DNA of 64,000 bases from Paraflavitalea soli (GTDB lineage: Bacteria; Bacteroidota; Bacteroidia; Chitinophagales; Chitinophagaceae). A program made the translations under genes and the position numbers. Shown here one piece after another: positions 29,246 to 37,632 of this stretch (within the stretch, counting starts at the first letter, position 1; every line of letters begins with the position of its first letter). The stretch lies in NCBI RefSeq assembly GCF_003555545.1, contig NZ_CP032157.1:3476546-3540545 (forward strand), read 5' to 3'. Below the pieces are notes generated by a model that made no database searches, was not told where the DNA came from, and worked only from the letters and a program-made list of their open reading frames with translations.

Positions 29246-30370
29246 TTATTGGCATCCATTGGACTGGATCACTACCTGCCCATCGATCACTTCATAAGAA
29301 GCGCCGATAGCGGTACAGATCAGGTCCAGCTTATGGTAAAAGGTCTCATTCTTCAGGTCGGCGGTCACGGTGCATTTCTCCAACAACTCACTGTCATACA
29401 CAATACTGATCCCATAGGCATTACTCAACTCATTAAATACACTCAGGAGATTGGCATCTTCGTATTCCATCTTCTGTTCTGCCACACGTGATACGATCAG
29501 CAAAGGATCGTCCAGTAAAACCTTTTGAAATTTATGGGCAGCCTTTTCATATACCAGTTGCTGATTGGGGGTCAGGATCACCTCTCCGGGCTTATGGTCA
29601 GTAGCACTGCGACGGGTAGTAGTAACGGCCTGTGAATACACGGTTACTTTACCGGTGCGCACAATGACCTGGATGGTGGTATCATTTTCGAAAGAACGGA
29701 CGGTAAAGCTGGTACCCAGTACTTTGGTAACGATCTCATTGGCAAATACCCTGAACGGGCGATCGGGGTTTTTAGTCACTTCAAAAAAAGCTTCCCCCGA
29801 CAAGTATACATCCCGGGTAGGACTGCTATCAAAATGGTTGGCGTATCCAATGCGGCTACCAGGCGCCAGTGCCAATGAACTGCCATCAGGCAAAGCGATC
29901 GTGACGGGCTTATCGGAAGTATTCATCTGCTCGATCAATTGGCGGGAGGCGGTCATTTTTTCCCAGGTAAATGGTTCTTTCGCGGTCCGGAGGTTAGTAA
30001 AAAAGAACAGCGCACCCATAATACAGGCTACCAGGATAGCCGCAGCAATGTACCAGGCACGGAACCTCATCCTGGCTACTTTAGCAAGTACGGGCAAAGG
30101 TTGCTGGTGAATGGTTTGCAGTAACCGTGCTGTTTCGTCCTCTATTTCCTGCGCTGAAATGACAGGGGGCGCTATGTAAATAGATTCCAGTATCCTGCGG
30201 GCTTCGGCCACCATCAGGTGCTTATCGGGATTCTTCGTAAGCCAGGCATGCCAGGCCGCCTCATCTTCCGGCCGCTGTTCGTATACCCAGCGTGCAAAGT
30301 CCTCATCCATAACGAAATCCGTAATATCGAACAAGCGAAAATCTTTCATTCCTGGCGGTGTTATAATCAT
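29246..30370 (-). CDS. FecR family anti-sigma factor
   Basis: A 374-residue single-pass membrane protein. The cytoplasmic N-terminal part has DFVMDEDFARWV and the typical AWHAWLTKNPD. A membrane helix lies near 109-126 (YIAAAILVACIMGALFFF). The periplasmic FecR domain shows LPDGSSLALAPGSRIGYANHF, RDVYLSGEAFFEVTKNPDRPF and VLGTSFTVRSF, and the C-terminal part is an STN-like DUF4974 domain. A start at the inner ATG (30349) is also possible. It should hold the upstream ECF sigma factor until the STN domain of the neighbouring SusC signals. Confidence 0.94.
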   Translation of the reverse strand: MIITPPGMKDFRLFDITDFVMDEDFARWVYEQRPEDEAAWHAWLTKNPDKHLMVAEARRILESIYIAPPVISAQEIEDETARLLQTIHQQPLPVLAKVARMRFRAWYIAAAILVACIMGALFFFTNLRTAKEPFTWEKMTASRQLIEQMNTSDKPVTIALPDGSSLALAPGSRIGYANHFDSSPTRDVYLSGEAFFEVTKNPDRPFRVFANEIVTKVLGTSFTVRSFENDTTIQVIVRTGKVTVYSQAVTTTRRSATDHKPGEVILTPNQQLVYEKAAHKFQKVLLDDPLLIVSRVAEQKMEYEDANLLSVFNELSNAYGISIVYDSELLEKCTVTADLKNETFYHKLDLICTAIGASYEVIDGQVVIQSNGCQ

Positions 30371-30478
30371 AAGTTCCGCGGATGAAGAAAATCTACTGTA
30401 GAAATGGAAAGTTTTTTTAGATGGCTGTGTTATAGCTTTAAGAAGGGTGCTTTAAAACGGCTTCGGCAGGCTCCTGAC

Positions 30479-31054
30479 TTATTTCGTGAGGTATTCTGCC
30501 CGCCACAGGCCGCGCAGTTTTTGTAATGCGTCGTGCAGGTGATTGTATACGCTTTGGCGGGAGATATTCATAAGATCTGCAATTTGCCCATGATCAAGTT
30601 GTTGGTAAAACTTCAGGTAAATAACTTCGTGCTGTCTCGGGGAGAGTTGCGACAGGGTCTTGCGTAACGCTGCGGCCTTTTCTTCCGACACCTGTTTTTC
30701 AATGATCAGGCGTTCTACTGAAAATTCCTGGAAGAAATTATACCTATCCTGCAATTCAGTCATATCTGCCTGTAACTCTTTCTGATGCAGAGATTTGAGG
30801 ACTTTATTTTTAACGGCCCGCAACAGGTAATATTTGAGAGAGAGCACGGTAGTGATATTATCCCTTCTTTGCCAGAGACTAATAAACACCTCCTGTATAC
30901 AATCCTTTACCAGTGCTTCATCCTGTGTAAACCGGATGCCATAGCTTTTCAGGGATGCATAATATTTTTTCATGAGCGCGGCAAGCGCCTGCTCATCATT
31001 TTGCTGTAGTTGTTGCAGCCAGTTTTGGTCCGCATGTGCGTCATTCTCAGGCAT
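30479..31054 (-). CDS. ECF RNA polymerase sigma factor (FecI-like)
   Basis: A 191-residue sigma-70 factor from the ATG at 31054; a TTG two codons earlier is open too. Region 2 is visible as IRFTQDEALVKDCIQEVFISLWQRR and region 4 as LSPRQHEVIYLKFYQQLDHGQIADLMNISRQSVYNHL. It precedes fecR by 108 bp, and the order sigma-fecR-susC-susD is the standard Bacteroidota arrangement, so it most likely drives the second Sus operon. Confidence 0.95.
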   Translation of the reverse strand: MPENDAHADQNWLQQLQQNDEQALAALMKKYYASLKSYGIRFTQDEALVKDCIQEVFISLWQRRDNITTVLSLKYYLLRAVKNKVLKSLHQKELQADMTELQDRYNFFQEFSVERLIIEKQVSEEKAAALRKTLSQLSPRQHEVIYLKFYQQLDHGQIADLMNISRQSVYNHLHDALQKLRGLWRAEYLTK

Positions 31055-31388
31055 TAGCAATCACTTGATTTAGTAGCGGCATACACCGGTTGTCCGACCG
31101 GGTAATGTTACAATATTAACGCATAAAACCAATTCGAAAACCAGCATAGGCATTAACACTTATAAGGATGACCGTTATTTTACCAATTTTGCATACGGGA
31201 GAAAATAAGCGTCTTTCACTCTGAACATCATCCTGTTTAGGGTTTCTTTTCACCTCTATATACCGAAGTTAATACGTGTTAAAATAACACCAATAAAAGA
31301 TAAAAAAGTATCAGCTGAGGGAGTAATAAAAAAAGGGTGAGGCCCATTGGAAGGCGCCTCACCCTATCAGCTTCATTCAATGTAAAAT
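31055..31388. other. 334-bp spacer between the ECF sigma gene and speA
   Basis: It holds the promoter region of the sigma gene (including an inverted CCGGT/ACCGG pair near 31087-31101) and the speA terminator. No small gene is convincing, and I see no exact TAnnTTTG element for the sigma gene. Confidence 0.5.
31335..31364 (-). terminator. Rho-independent terminator of speA
   Basis: GGGTGAGGC (31335-31343) pairs perfectly with GCCTCACCC (31356-31364). On the minus strand it is followed by a T-rich run (plus-strand A at 31328-31334). It lies 25 bp past the speA stop. Confidence 0.88.
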
Positions 31389-32789
31389 CTATTTTACATA
31401 CCCCAGTATCTTCAGCATACTTTGGGCAGTTTGTTCTTTAGCATATACCCAATCCACCAGTTTACCGTTTTTATCATGCCCTACAATAACGTGTTTGGGC
31501 GAAGGGATCAGGCAGTGTTTAATACCGCCATAACCACTGATCTGGTCCTGGTAGGCGCCTGTATGGAAAAAGCCCAGGTACAAAGGTTCACCATTGTTTA
31601 TCTTGGGCAGGAACACTTCATTTACGTGTTCTTCCGAATCATAGTAGTCATGGCTGTCACAGGTAATACCCCCTAGTACTACGCGTTGGTATTCCTGGTC
31701 CCACTTATTGATGGGTAACATGAGGAACTTTTCTCCAATACCCCAGGTATCGGGCAAAGTGGTGATAAAAGAAGAATCGATCATGTACCAGGTTTCCCGG
31801 TCATTCTGCATTTTCTGACCTATCACACTATAAATATGGGCCATGCTCTCCCCTACTGTATAGCTGCCGAATTCGGTGAAGATATGGGGCATCGGTACAT
31901 TGTTCTTCTTACAGGCTTTCTTGATATTACCAATGATCTCATTGATCATGAATTGGTAGTCGTATTCAAAACCCAAAGAATGCTTGATAGGGAAACCACC
32001 ACCAATATTAATAGAATCCAGTTCGGGGCAGATCTTCTTCAACTGGCAATAGAGGTTGATCACCTTATTCAATTCGCTCCAGTAATAGATATCATCTTTA
32101 ATCCCCTTGTTGAGGAAGATGTGCAGCATCTTCAACTGAAAACGGTCTTCATTACCCTCTATTTTATCTACATAGAATTCCAGCACATCCCTGGGTCTGA
32201 AACCAAGACGGGAAGTATAGAAGGGGAAGGTGGGTTCCTCCTCAGCTGCTATGCGGATACCCAGTTTAAAGGGCACTTTAACGGACTTCTTATATTGTTG
32301 CAGCTCTTCCTTGTTATCGAGGATGGGGATTACATTCTTAAATCCGGTATTGAGCAGGTTGGCAATGCGGCTGGTGTAGGTTTTCTGCTTATAGCCATTA
32401 CAAACGATAAAGGTATCTTTCGTGATCTTCTTCTTCTCGTACAACTTCTTAATGATCTCGATATCGTAGGCGTAGGATGTTTCCAGGTGAATATCATGCT
32501 TCAGGGCCTCTTCCACTACAAAAGAGAAGTGGGAGCTTTTGGTACAATAGCAGTAATTGTACTCCCCTTCATACCGATGCTTTTTAATGGCATTGGCAAA
32601 CATCTTCTTGGCCTTTTTGATCTGCATACCGATCTTGGGCAGGTAGGTAAGCTTCATGGGCGTACCATACTTGTCAATGAGGCCCTTGATATCAAGACCA
32701 TTAAAGAAAAGATTGTTGTCTTTCGTTTCAAACCCTTCTTGCGGAAAGTTAAAGGTTTGCGTCACCAGGTCGGTGTACGAGTTGTTCAT
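31389..32789 (-). CDS. speA: Arginine decarboxylase, PLP-dependent fold-III type
   Basis: A 466-residue enzyme of the alanine-racemase-fold decarboxylase group, converting arginine to agmatine for polyamine synthesis. The PLP lysine is Lys84 in YCYCTKSSH. The phosphate-binding glycine loop is INIGGGFPIKH, and the catalytic Cys/Asp motif is GGITCDSHDYYD (Cys377). It matches the Bacteroidota arginine decarboxylase size rather than the longer E. coli SpeA. The gene is monocistronic, with its own promoter (32858-32886) and terminator. Confidence 0.85.
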   Translation of the reverse strand: MNNSYTDLVTQTFNFPQEGFETKDNNLFFNGLDIKGLIDKYGTPMKLTYLPKIGMQIKKAKKMFANAIKKHRYEGEYNYCYCTKSSHFSFVVEEALKHDIHLETSYAYDIEIIKKLYEKKKITKDTFIVCNGYKQKTYTSRIANLLNTGFKNVIPILDNKEELQQYKKSVKVPFKLGIRIAAEEEPTFPFYTSRLGFRPRDVLEFYVDKIEGNEDRFQLKMLHIFLNKGIKDDIYYWSELNKVINLYCQLKKICPELDSINIGGGFPIKHSLGFEYDYQFMINEIIGNIKKACKKNNVPMPHIFTEFGSYTVGESMAHIYSVIGQKMQNDRETWYMIDSSFITTLPDTWGIGEKFLMLPINKWDQEYQRVVLGGITCDSHDYYDSEEHVNEVFLPKINNGEPLYLGFFHTGAYQDQISGYGGIKHCLIPSPKHVIVGHDKNGKLVDWVYAKEQTAQSMLKILGYVK

Positions 32790-32857
32790 GAACTGATTCT
32801 GGCTGATGGCAGTGAATTTAAATAGTTAGCAAAAAAACACCGTTCAAAAAAAGTATA

Positions 32858-32887
32858 CAAAAGTAATAGTTTGCAGGGGTTTACAAA
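32858..32887 (-). promoter_or_regulatory. Promoter of speA
   Basis: On the minus strand, TACTTTTG (32858-32865) matches TAnnTTTG. A TTTG lies 18 bp upstream of it, fitting the Bacteroidota -33/-7 arrangement. The start codon at 32789 is 69 bp downstream. Confidence 0.7.
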
Positions 32888-33055
32888 CAAAAACATTCCC
32901 GGACTTTGCAGGCCTGGCCGGGATTATCCCGGTTTGACAGGCTTATTTTCCGTGTAAAGCACCGCTGTTTAACGCAGATGTGCCCCTCTTGTTGACCTGT
33001 ATTATCCTTTTGTTACGAAAAAGCTATACATCCGGACATGGGGGGCATAAAAAAA

Positions 33056-33078
33056 GCCGGGTGTGTGACACACCCGGC
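33056..33078 (-). terminator. Rho-independent terminator of rpmI-rplT
   Basis: Perfect 10-bp GC-rich stem (33056-33065 with 33069-33078, loop TGA). On the minus strand it is followed by seven T (plus-strand A at 33049-33055). It lies 24 bp after the rplT stop. Confidence 0.92.
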
Positions 33079-33101
33079 CGTATCTTATAGCGCTAAGCGG
33101 C

Positions 33102-33446
33102 TTATTTTACAGAAGCAACCAGCAACTTAAAGGTCTCTGGCTCATTCATGGCCAGATCAGCCAGCATCTTACGATCCAGGGTGATACCTTTTTTAGTCAG
33201 CTTGTCCATAAAAACAGAATAAGTCAACCCCTCTGCACGTACACCGGCGTTGATACGCGCGATCCACAATGAGCGGTATTCTCTTTTCTTCAGTTTACGG
33301 CCTACATATCTGTATTGCAGACCTTTTTCCAATACGTTTTTGGCAACGGTATATACGTTTTTACGTTTGCCATAAAAACCTTTGGCTTGTTTTAAAATCC
33401 TTTTGCGGCGTGCCCTGCTTGCTACAGCATTTACTGAACGTGGCAT
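33102..33446 (-). CDS. rplT: 50S ribosomal protein L20
   Basis: A 114-residue basic protein with the full L20 sequence ([38 protein letters not shown]). The length is typical of the family, which binds 23S rRNA early in large-subunit assembly. It follows rpmI by 68 bp. In most bacteria the order is infC-rpmI-rplT; here infC is about 8 kb away. Confidence 0.98.
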   Translation of the reverse strand: MPRSVNAVASRARRKRILKQAKGFYGKRKNVYTVAKNVLEKGLQYRYVGRKLKKREYRSLWIARINAGVRAEGLTYSVFMDKLTKKGITLDRKMLADLAMNEPETFKLLVASVK

Positions 33447-33514
33447 ATCTTAATAAGTTTGAAAATTAAAGTTGAATGTTTACAGATCCCTTGGTTTCGC
33501 TATCGGCTTACAGC

Positions 33515-33712
33515 TTATTTCAGCCTCAAAAGACGTTTTACGAAATCAACGTTGGATTTGTGAACAGTACCATCCATGCGCAGGGCACGTTTACGTTTGT
33601 TAGACTTTTTGGTAAGAATGTGACGTTTGAAAGACTTCTGGTGAGTGATCTTACCGGTGCCGGTTACTTTGAACCTTTTCTTGGCACTGGAGTTTGTTTT
33701 AACTTTAGGCAT
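33515..33712 (-). CDS. rpmI: 50S ribosomal protein L35
   Basis: A 65-residue basic protein starting [20 protein letters not shown], the classic L35 N-terminus. It is first in a two-gene unit with rplT. A promoter-like element lies 118 bp upstream, which it would need because the usual infC read-through is lost. Confidence 0.98.
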   Translation of the reverse strand: MPKVKTNSSAKKRFKVTGTGKITHQKSFKRHILTKKSNKRKRALRMDGTVHKSNVDFVKRLLRLK

Positions 33713-34124
33713 TTTTACACCTTTAATTGTTACACCCTGCTGGCGCCCCCGATCCTCCGGGGAACTTTTTGGGCCTTGTGGGCAATAAAGCTTTTACCAA
33801 CATAATTGATAAAAACCTGAAAATGGAGCGCAAAGGTAGGGAAAGAAATACAGAATTTAGCATATAGAAGACAGAATTCAGCAGAAAACCGTTTGCTGCC
33901 TTTCGGGCCTGAATGCCTGGTTTTTATCTGCTGATCCGTACTTACACTATGAGAAGAAGTAATAATAGGTTAATAATCAACCCGGTAAAGAATAGTGCGT
34001 CTCAATTTTTATTAGCTAAATGCTTATAGTACTGGCAATTAAGTTCTTTTCCCGTTATTTATTATCAGCCTTAACGTCCGGAATTTATTGAAACCCTTAT
34101 CTTTATCGATCATCCCCTACGCAT
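33713..34124. other. 412-bp divergent spacer between rpmI and the ThuA gene
   Basis: It contains the rpmI promoter, a CCCCGATCCTCCGGGG inverted repeat in the rpmI leader (33750-33765) and a word-like repeat (AATACAGAATTTAG, then AGAAGACAGAATTCAG) at 33849-33882. Near 34098-34105 is TATCTTTA, a near match to the -7 consensus facing the ThuA gene. No gene is seen. Confidence 0.5.
33831..33838 (-). promoter_or_regulatory. Bacteroidota -7 promoter element for rpmI-rplT
   Basis: TACCTTTG on the minus strand matches TAnnTTTG exactly, about 119 bp before the rpmI start. It supports independent transcription of the ribosomal pair. Confidence 0.6.
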
Positions 34125-37100
34125 ATGAAAAAAACGCTCTGGTTACTTGCTATTCCAGTATTGATATTCAATCTGTTCAGTTGTAATAGTTCCCGCTCCG
34201 GTAAACCCCGGATCCTTGTCTTCTCCAAAACGGCCGGATACCGGCATTCTTCGATCCCCCAGGGCATTGCTGCCATTACAAAACTGGGACAGGAGAATGG
34301 TTTTGAAGTAGATACCACTGAAAATGCCAGTTATTTTAATGAAGATTCGCTGGCCAAATATGCAGCAGTCGTATTTCTGCATACCACCGGAGATCTGCTC
34401 AATCATTATCAGGAAGCTGATTTTGAACGTTATATTCAATCAGGAGGTGGCTATGTAGGCATTCACGCCGCAGCTGACGCAGAATATGACTGGGGATGGT
34501 ACGGCCGGCTGGCAGGTGGTTGGTTTGAAAGCCACCCCGAACAGCAGATAGCCAACATACTGGTAAAAGACAGCACCAATATTGCCACCAAACACCTGCC
34601 CCATGTGTGGCAGCGGAAAGATGAGTGGTACAATTTCAAGAACCTGAACCCCGATGTTCATGTGCTCCTTACGATCGATGAAAAGAGCTACCAGGGTGGG
34701 AAGAATGGCGACAACCATCCCATGGCCTGGTACCACGATTTTGATGGCGGCCGCGCTTTTTATACAGAGCTGGGACATACGGAAGAGTCCTTTACAGAAG
34801 AAAACTACCTTAAGCATTTGTTGGGGGGCCTTCAGTACGCCATCGGCAAAAATGATCAGCTCAATTACTCAAAGGCCAAATCGCTTCGCACGCCCGATGA
34901 AGACCGTTTTACCAAAACGGTACTGGCGCAGGGGATGTTCTTTGAGCCTACAGAAATGGCGATACTGCCCAACCTGGACATCCTGGTAGCACAGCGCCGT
35001 GGTGAATTGTTGCTGTACAAGAGCCTTGACTCGGGCTCAACGGTAAAACAGGTAGGTTTCCTCGACGTATACCACAAAACAGAAACACCGCATGTAAATG
35101 CCGAGGAAGGTTTTATGGGATTGCAGGCTGACCCCAATTTTGCCAAGAATCATTTTGTGTACGCCTTTTATAGTCCGAAAGACACTTCAGTGAACCGGCT
35201 TTCGCGTTTCAAGTTTGAAAATGATACGCTGGACATGAAGTCGGAGCAGATCATTCTACAATTTTATTCGCAACGTAATATATGCTGCCATACGGGGGGC
35301 TCCATTGCCTTTGGACGTGATGGGGATGAACTGTTCCTGTCTACAGGCGATAACTCCACTCCTTTCGACGAGCCCAAACAGGCTTATGTGAGCCATGGCT
35401 TTGGCCCGTTGGATGACCGCCCGGGACATGAGCAATACGACGCCCGCCGCTCTGCTTCCAATACCAATGACCTGCGGGGTAAGATCCTGCGGATAAAACT
35501 GAAAGCAGATGGCACGTATGAGATACCGGAAGGCAACCTATTTGCCAAAGGAACACCGAATACAAAACCAGAGATCTATGTAATGGGCAACCGCAACCCT
35601 TACCGCATTTCTGTAGACAAGAAGAACAATTTCCTGTATTGGGGTGAAGTAGGCCCGGATGCCAATAATGACAGCCTGGATACGCGCGGCCCCCGTGGTT
35701 ATGATGAGGTGAATCAGGCACGCAAAGCGGGTTATTTTGGCTGGCCTTTGTTTGTGGGCAACAACTATCCCTACCATGCTTACGATTATGCAACAGGCAC
35801 TTCGGGGCCGGCCTTTGATCCAGCCAAGCCCATCAACAATTCCCGCAACAATACGGGCTTACAGGAATTACCGCCAGCACAGCCGGCCTTTATCTGGTAT
35901 CCTTACGGCACTTCCAAAGACTTCCCCCAGGTAGGTACAGGTGGCCGCAATGCGATGGCAGGGCCTGCCTATTATACTGAAATGTTCCCGGAAGCTACGC
36001 GCCTGCCGGATTATTACAACAACAAGGTATTCGTATATGACTGGATACGGGGATGGATCAAAGCAGTAACCTTAAAACCGAATGGGGACTTTGATAAGAT
36101 GGAGCCTTTCATGGAGAATACAAAGCTCCATTCGATGATCGATTTTGAAGTAGGACCTGATGGCCGGTTATACATGCTGGAATATGGTACGGGCTGGTTT
36201 AGCAAAAACGCTGATGCCGGTATTTCCCGGGTTGATTACAATAGCGGTAACCGGGCACCGAAAGTAGATAGCCTGCAGGTGAATAAATCATCCGGCACCC
36301 TCCCCTTCGGCCTGGTGGCATCCGTGAAAGCCGTGGACCCCGAAAAAGACAAGCTCACCTATATCTGGCATATTGGTGATTCTACCAAAGAAACAACGGA
36401 ACCCAACCTTTCTTATACGATCACCAAAGCCGGTGATTATGCTATCTCCGTAGAAGTGAGAGACGATAAAAAAGCCTCTTCCAAAAGCAATGTAGAAAAT
36501 ATTTATGCGGGCAATGAAGCACCAGTTGTGAGCATAGCGCTGCAGGGCAATCAAAGCTTCTATTTCCCCGGCAAACCTGTCATCTACAGCGTGAATATTG
36601 AAGACAAGGATGATACGGCCAAAGTAAAAGACCTGAGCAACCTGATCGTTTCTGCTGACTATGTGGAAGGAACTGACAGGGCGGCTGCATCCCAGGGGCA
36701 CCAGGTACTTACAGAAGCTACCATGGGCAAAAACCTGATGTTATCGTTGGATTGTAAGACCTGTCATAAAGTCGATGAAAAGTCTATCGGGCCCTCTTTT
36801 GTGGATGTTGCCAAAAAGTACGAGAAAGATCCCAATGCGGTCTCTTACCTCGTAAACAAGATCATCAAAGGAGGCGGCGGCGTATGGGGAGAAGTGGCCA
36901 TGGCGGCCCACCCCAACCTGAAAGAAGCAGATGCCCGCCAGATCGTGACCTGGATACAATCGCTCAATGCCACCGCAGCCAAAAAGTCTTTACCTGCTTC
37001 GGGCAGTGTACAACCTACACTTGGTAAGCCGGAAAAAGACAATGGTGTATTGTACCTGAGCGCCAGCTATACGGATAAGGGCGGCAACAATATCAAACCG

Positions 37101-37544
37101 CTATCGGATAATTATGTGGTTACGCTGCGCAGCTCTAAGGTGAACCTGGGCAGGGTACGCAAGATGGATAAATACCGGGGTGAGAATAAAAATGGTATGC
37201 GCTTATTGATCGCGCCCAAATCAGCCGGATGGTTTGTGATCGAATCGATCGACCTTACCGGTATTACCGCTGCTACGCTGAACATTGTGTGGGAAAAACC
37301 AGCACAATCTGGCTACAGCTTTGAGCTGCGTCTGGATGCACCCGATGGCAAAAAGCTTGGCGCCTTTACCCTGCCTGGTGGCGGACAAGCAGCTAATGAG
37401 CAAACACCCTTTATCAGCAAAGCACTGACCGCTGCTTTTGAAGCAGTAACAGATGGCAAGAAGCATAATCTTTATATTGTAAGCAAACCTACCGATGCAG
37501 CTGAGCCTAACGAGGTAGGATTGACAACAATTACCTTCAAATAG
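34125..37544 (+). CDS. ThuA / PQQ-type sugar dehydrogenase / PKD / cytochrome c fusion lipoprotein
   Basis: A 1139-residue lipoprotein (lipidated Cys20 in LFSC). A ThuA domain spans about 28-245 (ILVFSKTAGYRHSSI, GGGYVGIHAAADAEYDW). A GSDH-like quinoprotein dehydrogenase propeller covers about 265-700 (EGFMGLQADPNF, NRNPYRISVD, GYFGWPLFVGNN). A PKD domain lies near 715-800. A c-type cytochrome domain near 865-950 has the haem motif CKTCH and a possible Met ligand. A beta-sandwich resembling a CBM occupies the last 150 residues. This suggests periplasmic or surface sugar oxidation feeding electrons to an attached haem. The combination is known in Bacteroidota; the substrate is not. Confidence 0.9.
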   Translation: MKKTLWLLAIPVLIFNLFSCNSSRSGKPRILVFSKTAGYRHSSIPQGIAAITKLGQENGFEVDTTENASYFNEDSLAKYAAVVFLHTTGDLLNHYQEADFERYIQSGGGYVGIHAAADAEYDWGWYGRLAGGWFESHPEQQIANILVKDSTNIATKHLPHVWQRKDEWYNFKNLNPDVHVLLTIDEKSYQGGKNGDNHPMAWYHDFDGGRAFYTELGHTEESFTEENYLKHLLGGLQYAIGKNDQLNYSKAKSLRTPDEDRFTKTVLAQGMFFEPTEMAILPNLDILVAQRRGELLLYKSLDSGSTVKQVGFLDVYHKTETPHVNAEEGFMGLQADPNFAKNHFVYAFYSPKDTSVNRLSRFKFENDTLDMKSEQIILQFYSQRNICCHTGGSIAFGRDGDELFLSTGDNSTPFDEPKQAYVSHGFGPLDDRPGHEQYDARRSASNTNDLRGKILRIKLKADGTYEIPEGNLFAKGTPNTKPEIYVMGNRNPYRISVDKKNNFLYWGEVGPDANNDSLDTRGPRGYDEVNQARKAGYFGWPLFVGNNYPYHAYDYATGTSGPAFDPAKPINNSRNNTGLQELPPAQPAFIWYPYGTSKDFPQVGTGGRNAMAGPAYYTEMFPEATRLPDYYNNKVFVYDWIRGWIKAVTLKPNGDFDKMEPFMENTKLHSMIDFEVGPDGRLYMLEYGTGWFSKNADAGISRVDYNSGNRAPKVDSLQVNKSSGTLPFGLVASVKAVDPEKDKLTYIWHIGDSTKETTEPNLSYTITKAGDYAISVEVRDDKKASSKSNVENIYAGNEAPVVSIALQGNQSFYFPGKPVIYSVNIEDKDDTAKVKDLSNLIVSADYVEGTDRAAASQGHQVLTEATMGKNLMLSLDCKTCHKVDEKSIGPSFVDVAKKYEKDPNAVSYLVNKIIKGGGGVWGEVAMAAHPNLKEADARQIVTWIQSLNATAAKKSLPASGSVQPTLGKPEKDNGVLYLSASYTDKGGNNIKPLSDNYVVTLRSSKVNLGRVRKMDKYRGENKNGMRLLIAPKSAGWFVIESIDLTGITAATLNIVWEKPAQSGYSFELRLDAPDGKKLGAFTLPGGGQAANEQTPFISKALTAAFEAVTDGKKHNLYIVSKPTDAAEPNEVGLTTITFK

Positions 37545-37581
37545 ATCAATTGTTTGTAGCCGGTCACAGACCTGACATAAA

Positions 37582-37619
37582 AAAACCGGGGCCACCTCTA
37601 TTAGGATGGCCCCGGTTTT
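37582..37619. terminator. Bidirectional terminator
   Basis: A 13-bp perfect stem (37582-37594 with 37607-37619), AT-rich at the base, lies between the convergent ThuA gene and the SBBP-repeat gene. It has A and T runs on both sides, so it serves both strands. Confidence 0.88.
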
Positions 37620-37632
37620 CTTTAAAACTCTC

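Larger units (their letters stand above)
32790..33101. other. 312-bp spacer between speA and rplT
   Basis: It contains the speA promoter, the rplT terminator and a separate perfect 6-bp hairpin (CCGGGA at 32918-32923, TCCCGG at 32927-32932). No gene is seen. Confidence 0.5.

Noticed and set aside
31836-32825. A 329-codon open frame on the plus strand over speA
   Set aside because: Antisense to a well-supported enzyme gene and lacking any domain; it would also cover the speA start region.
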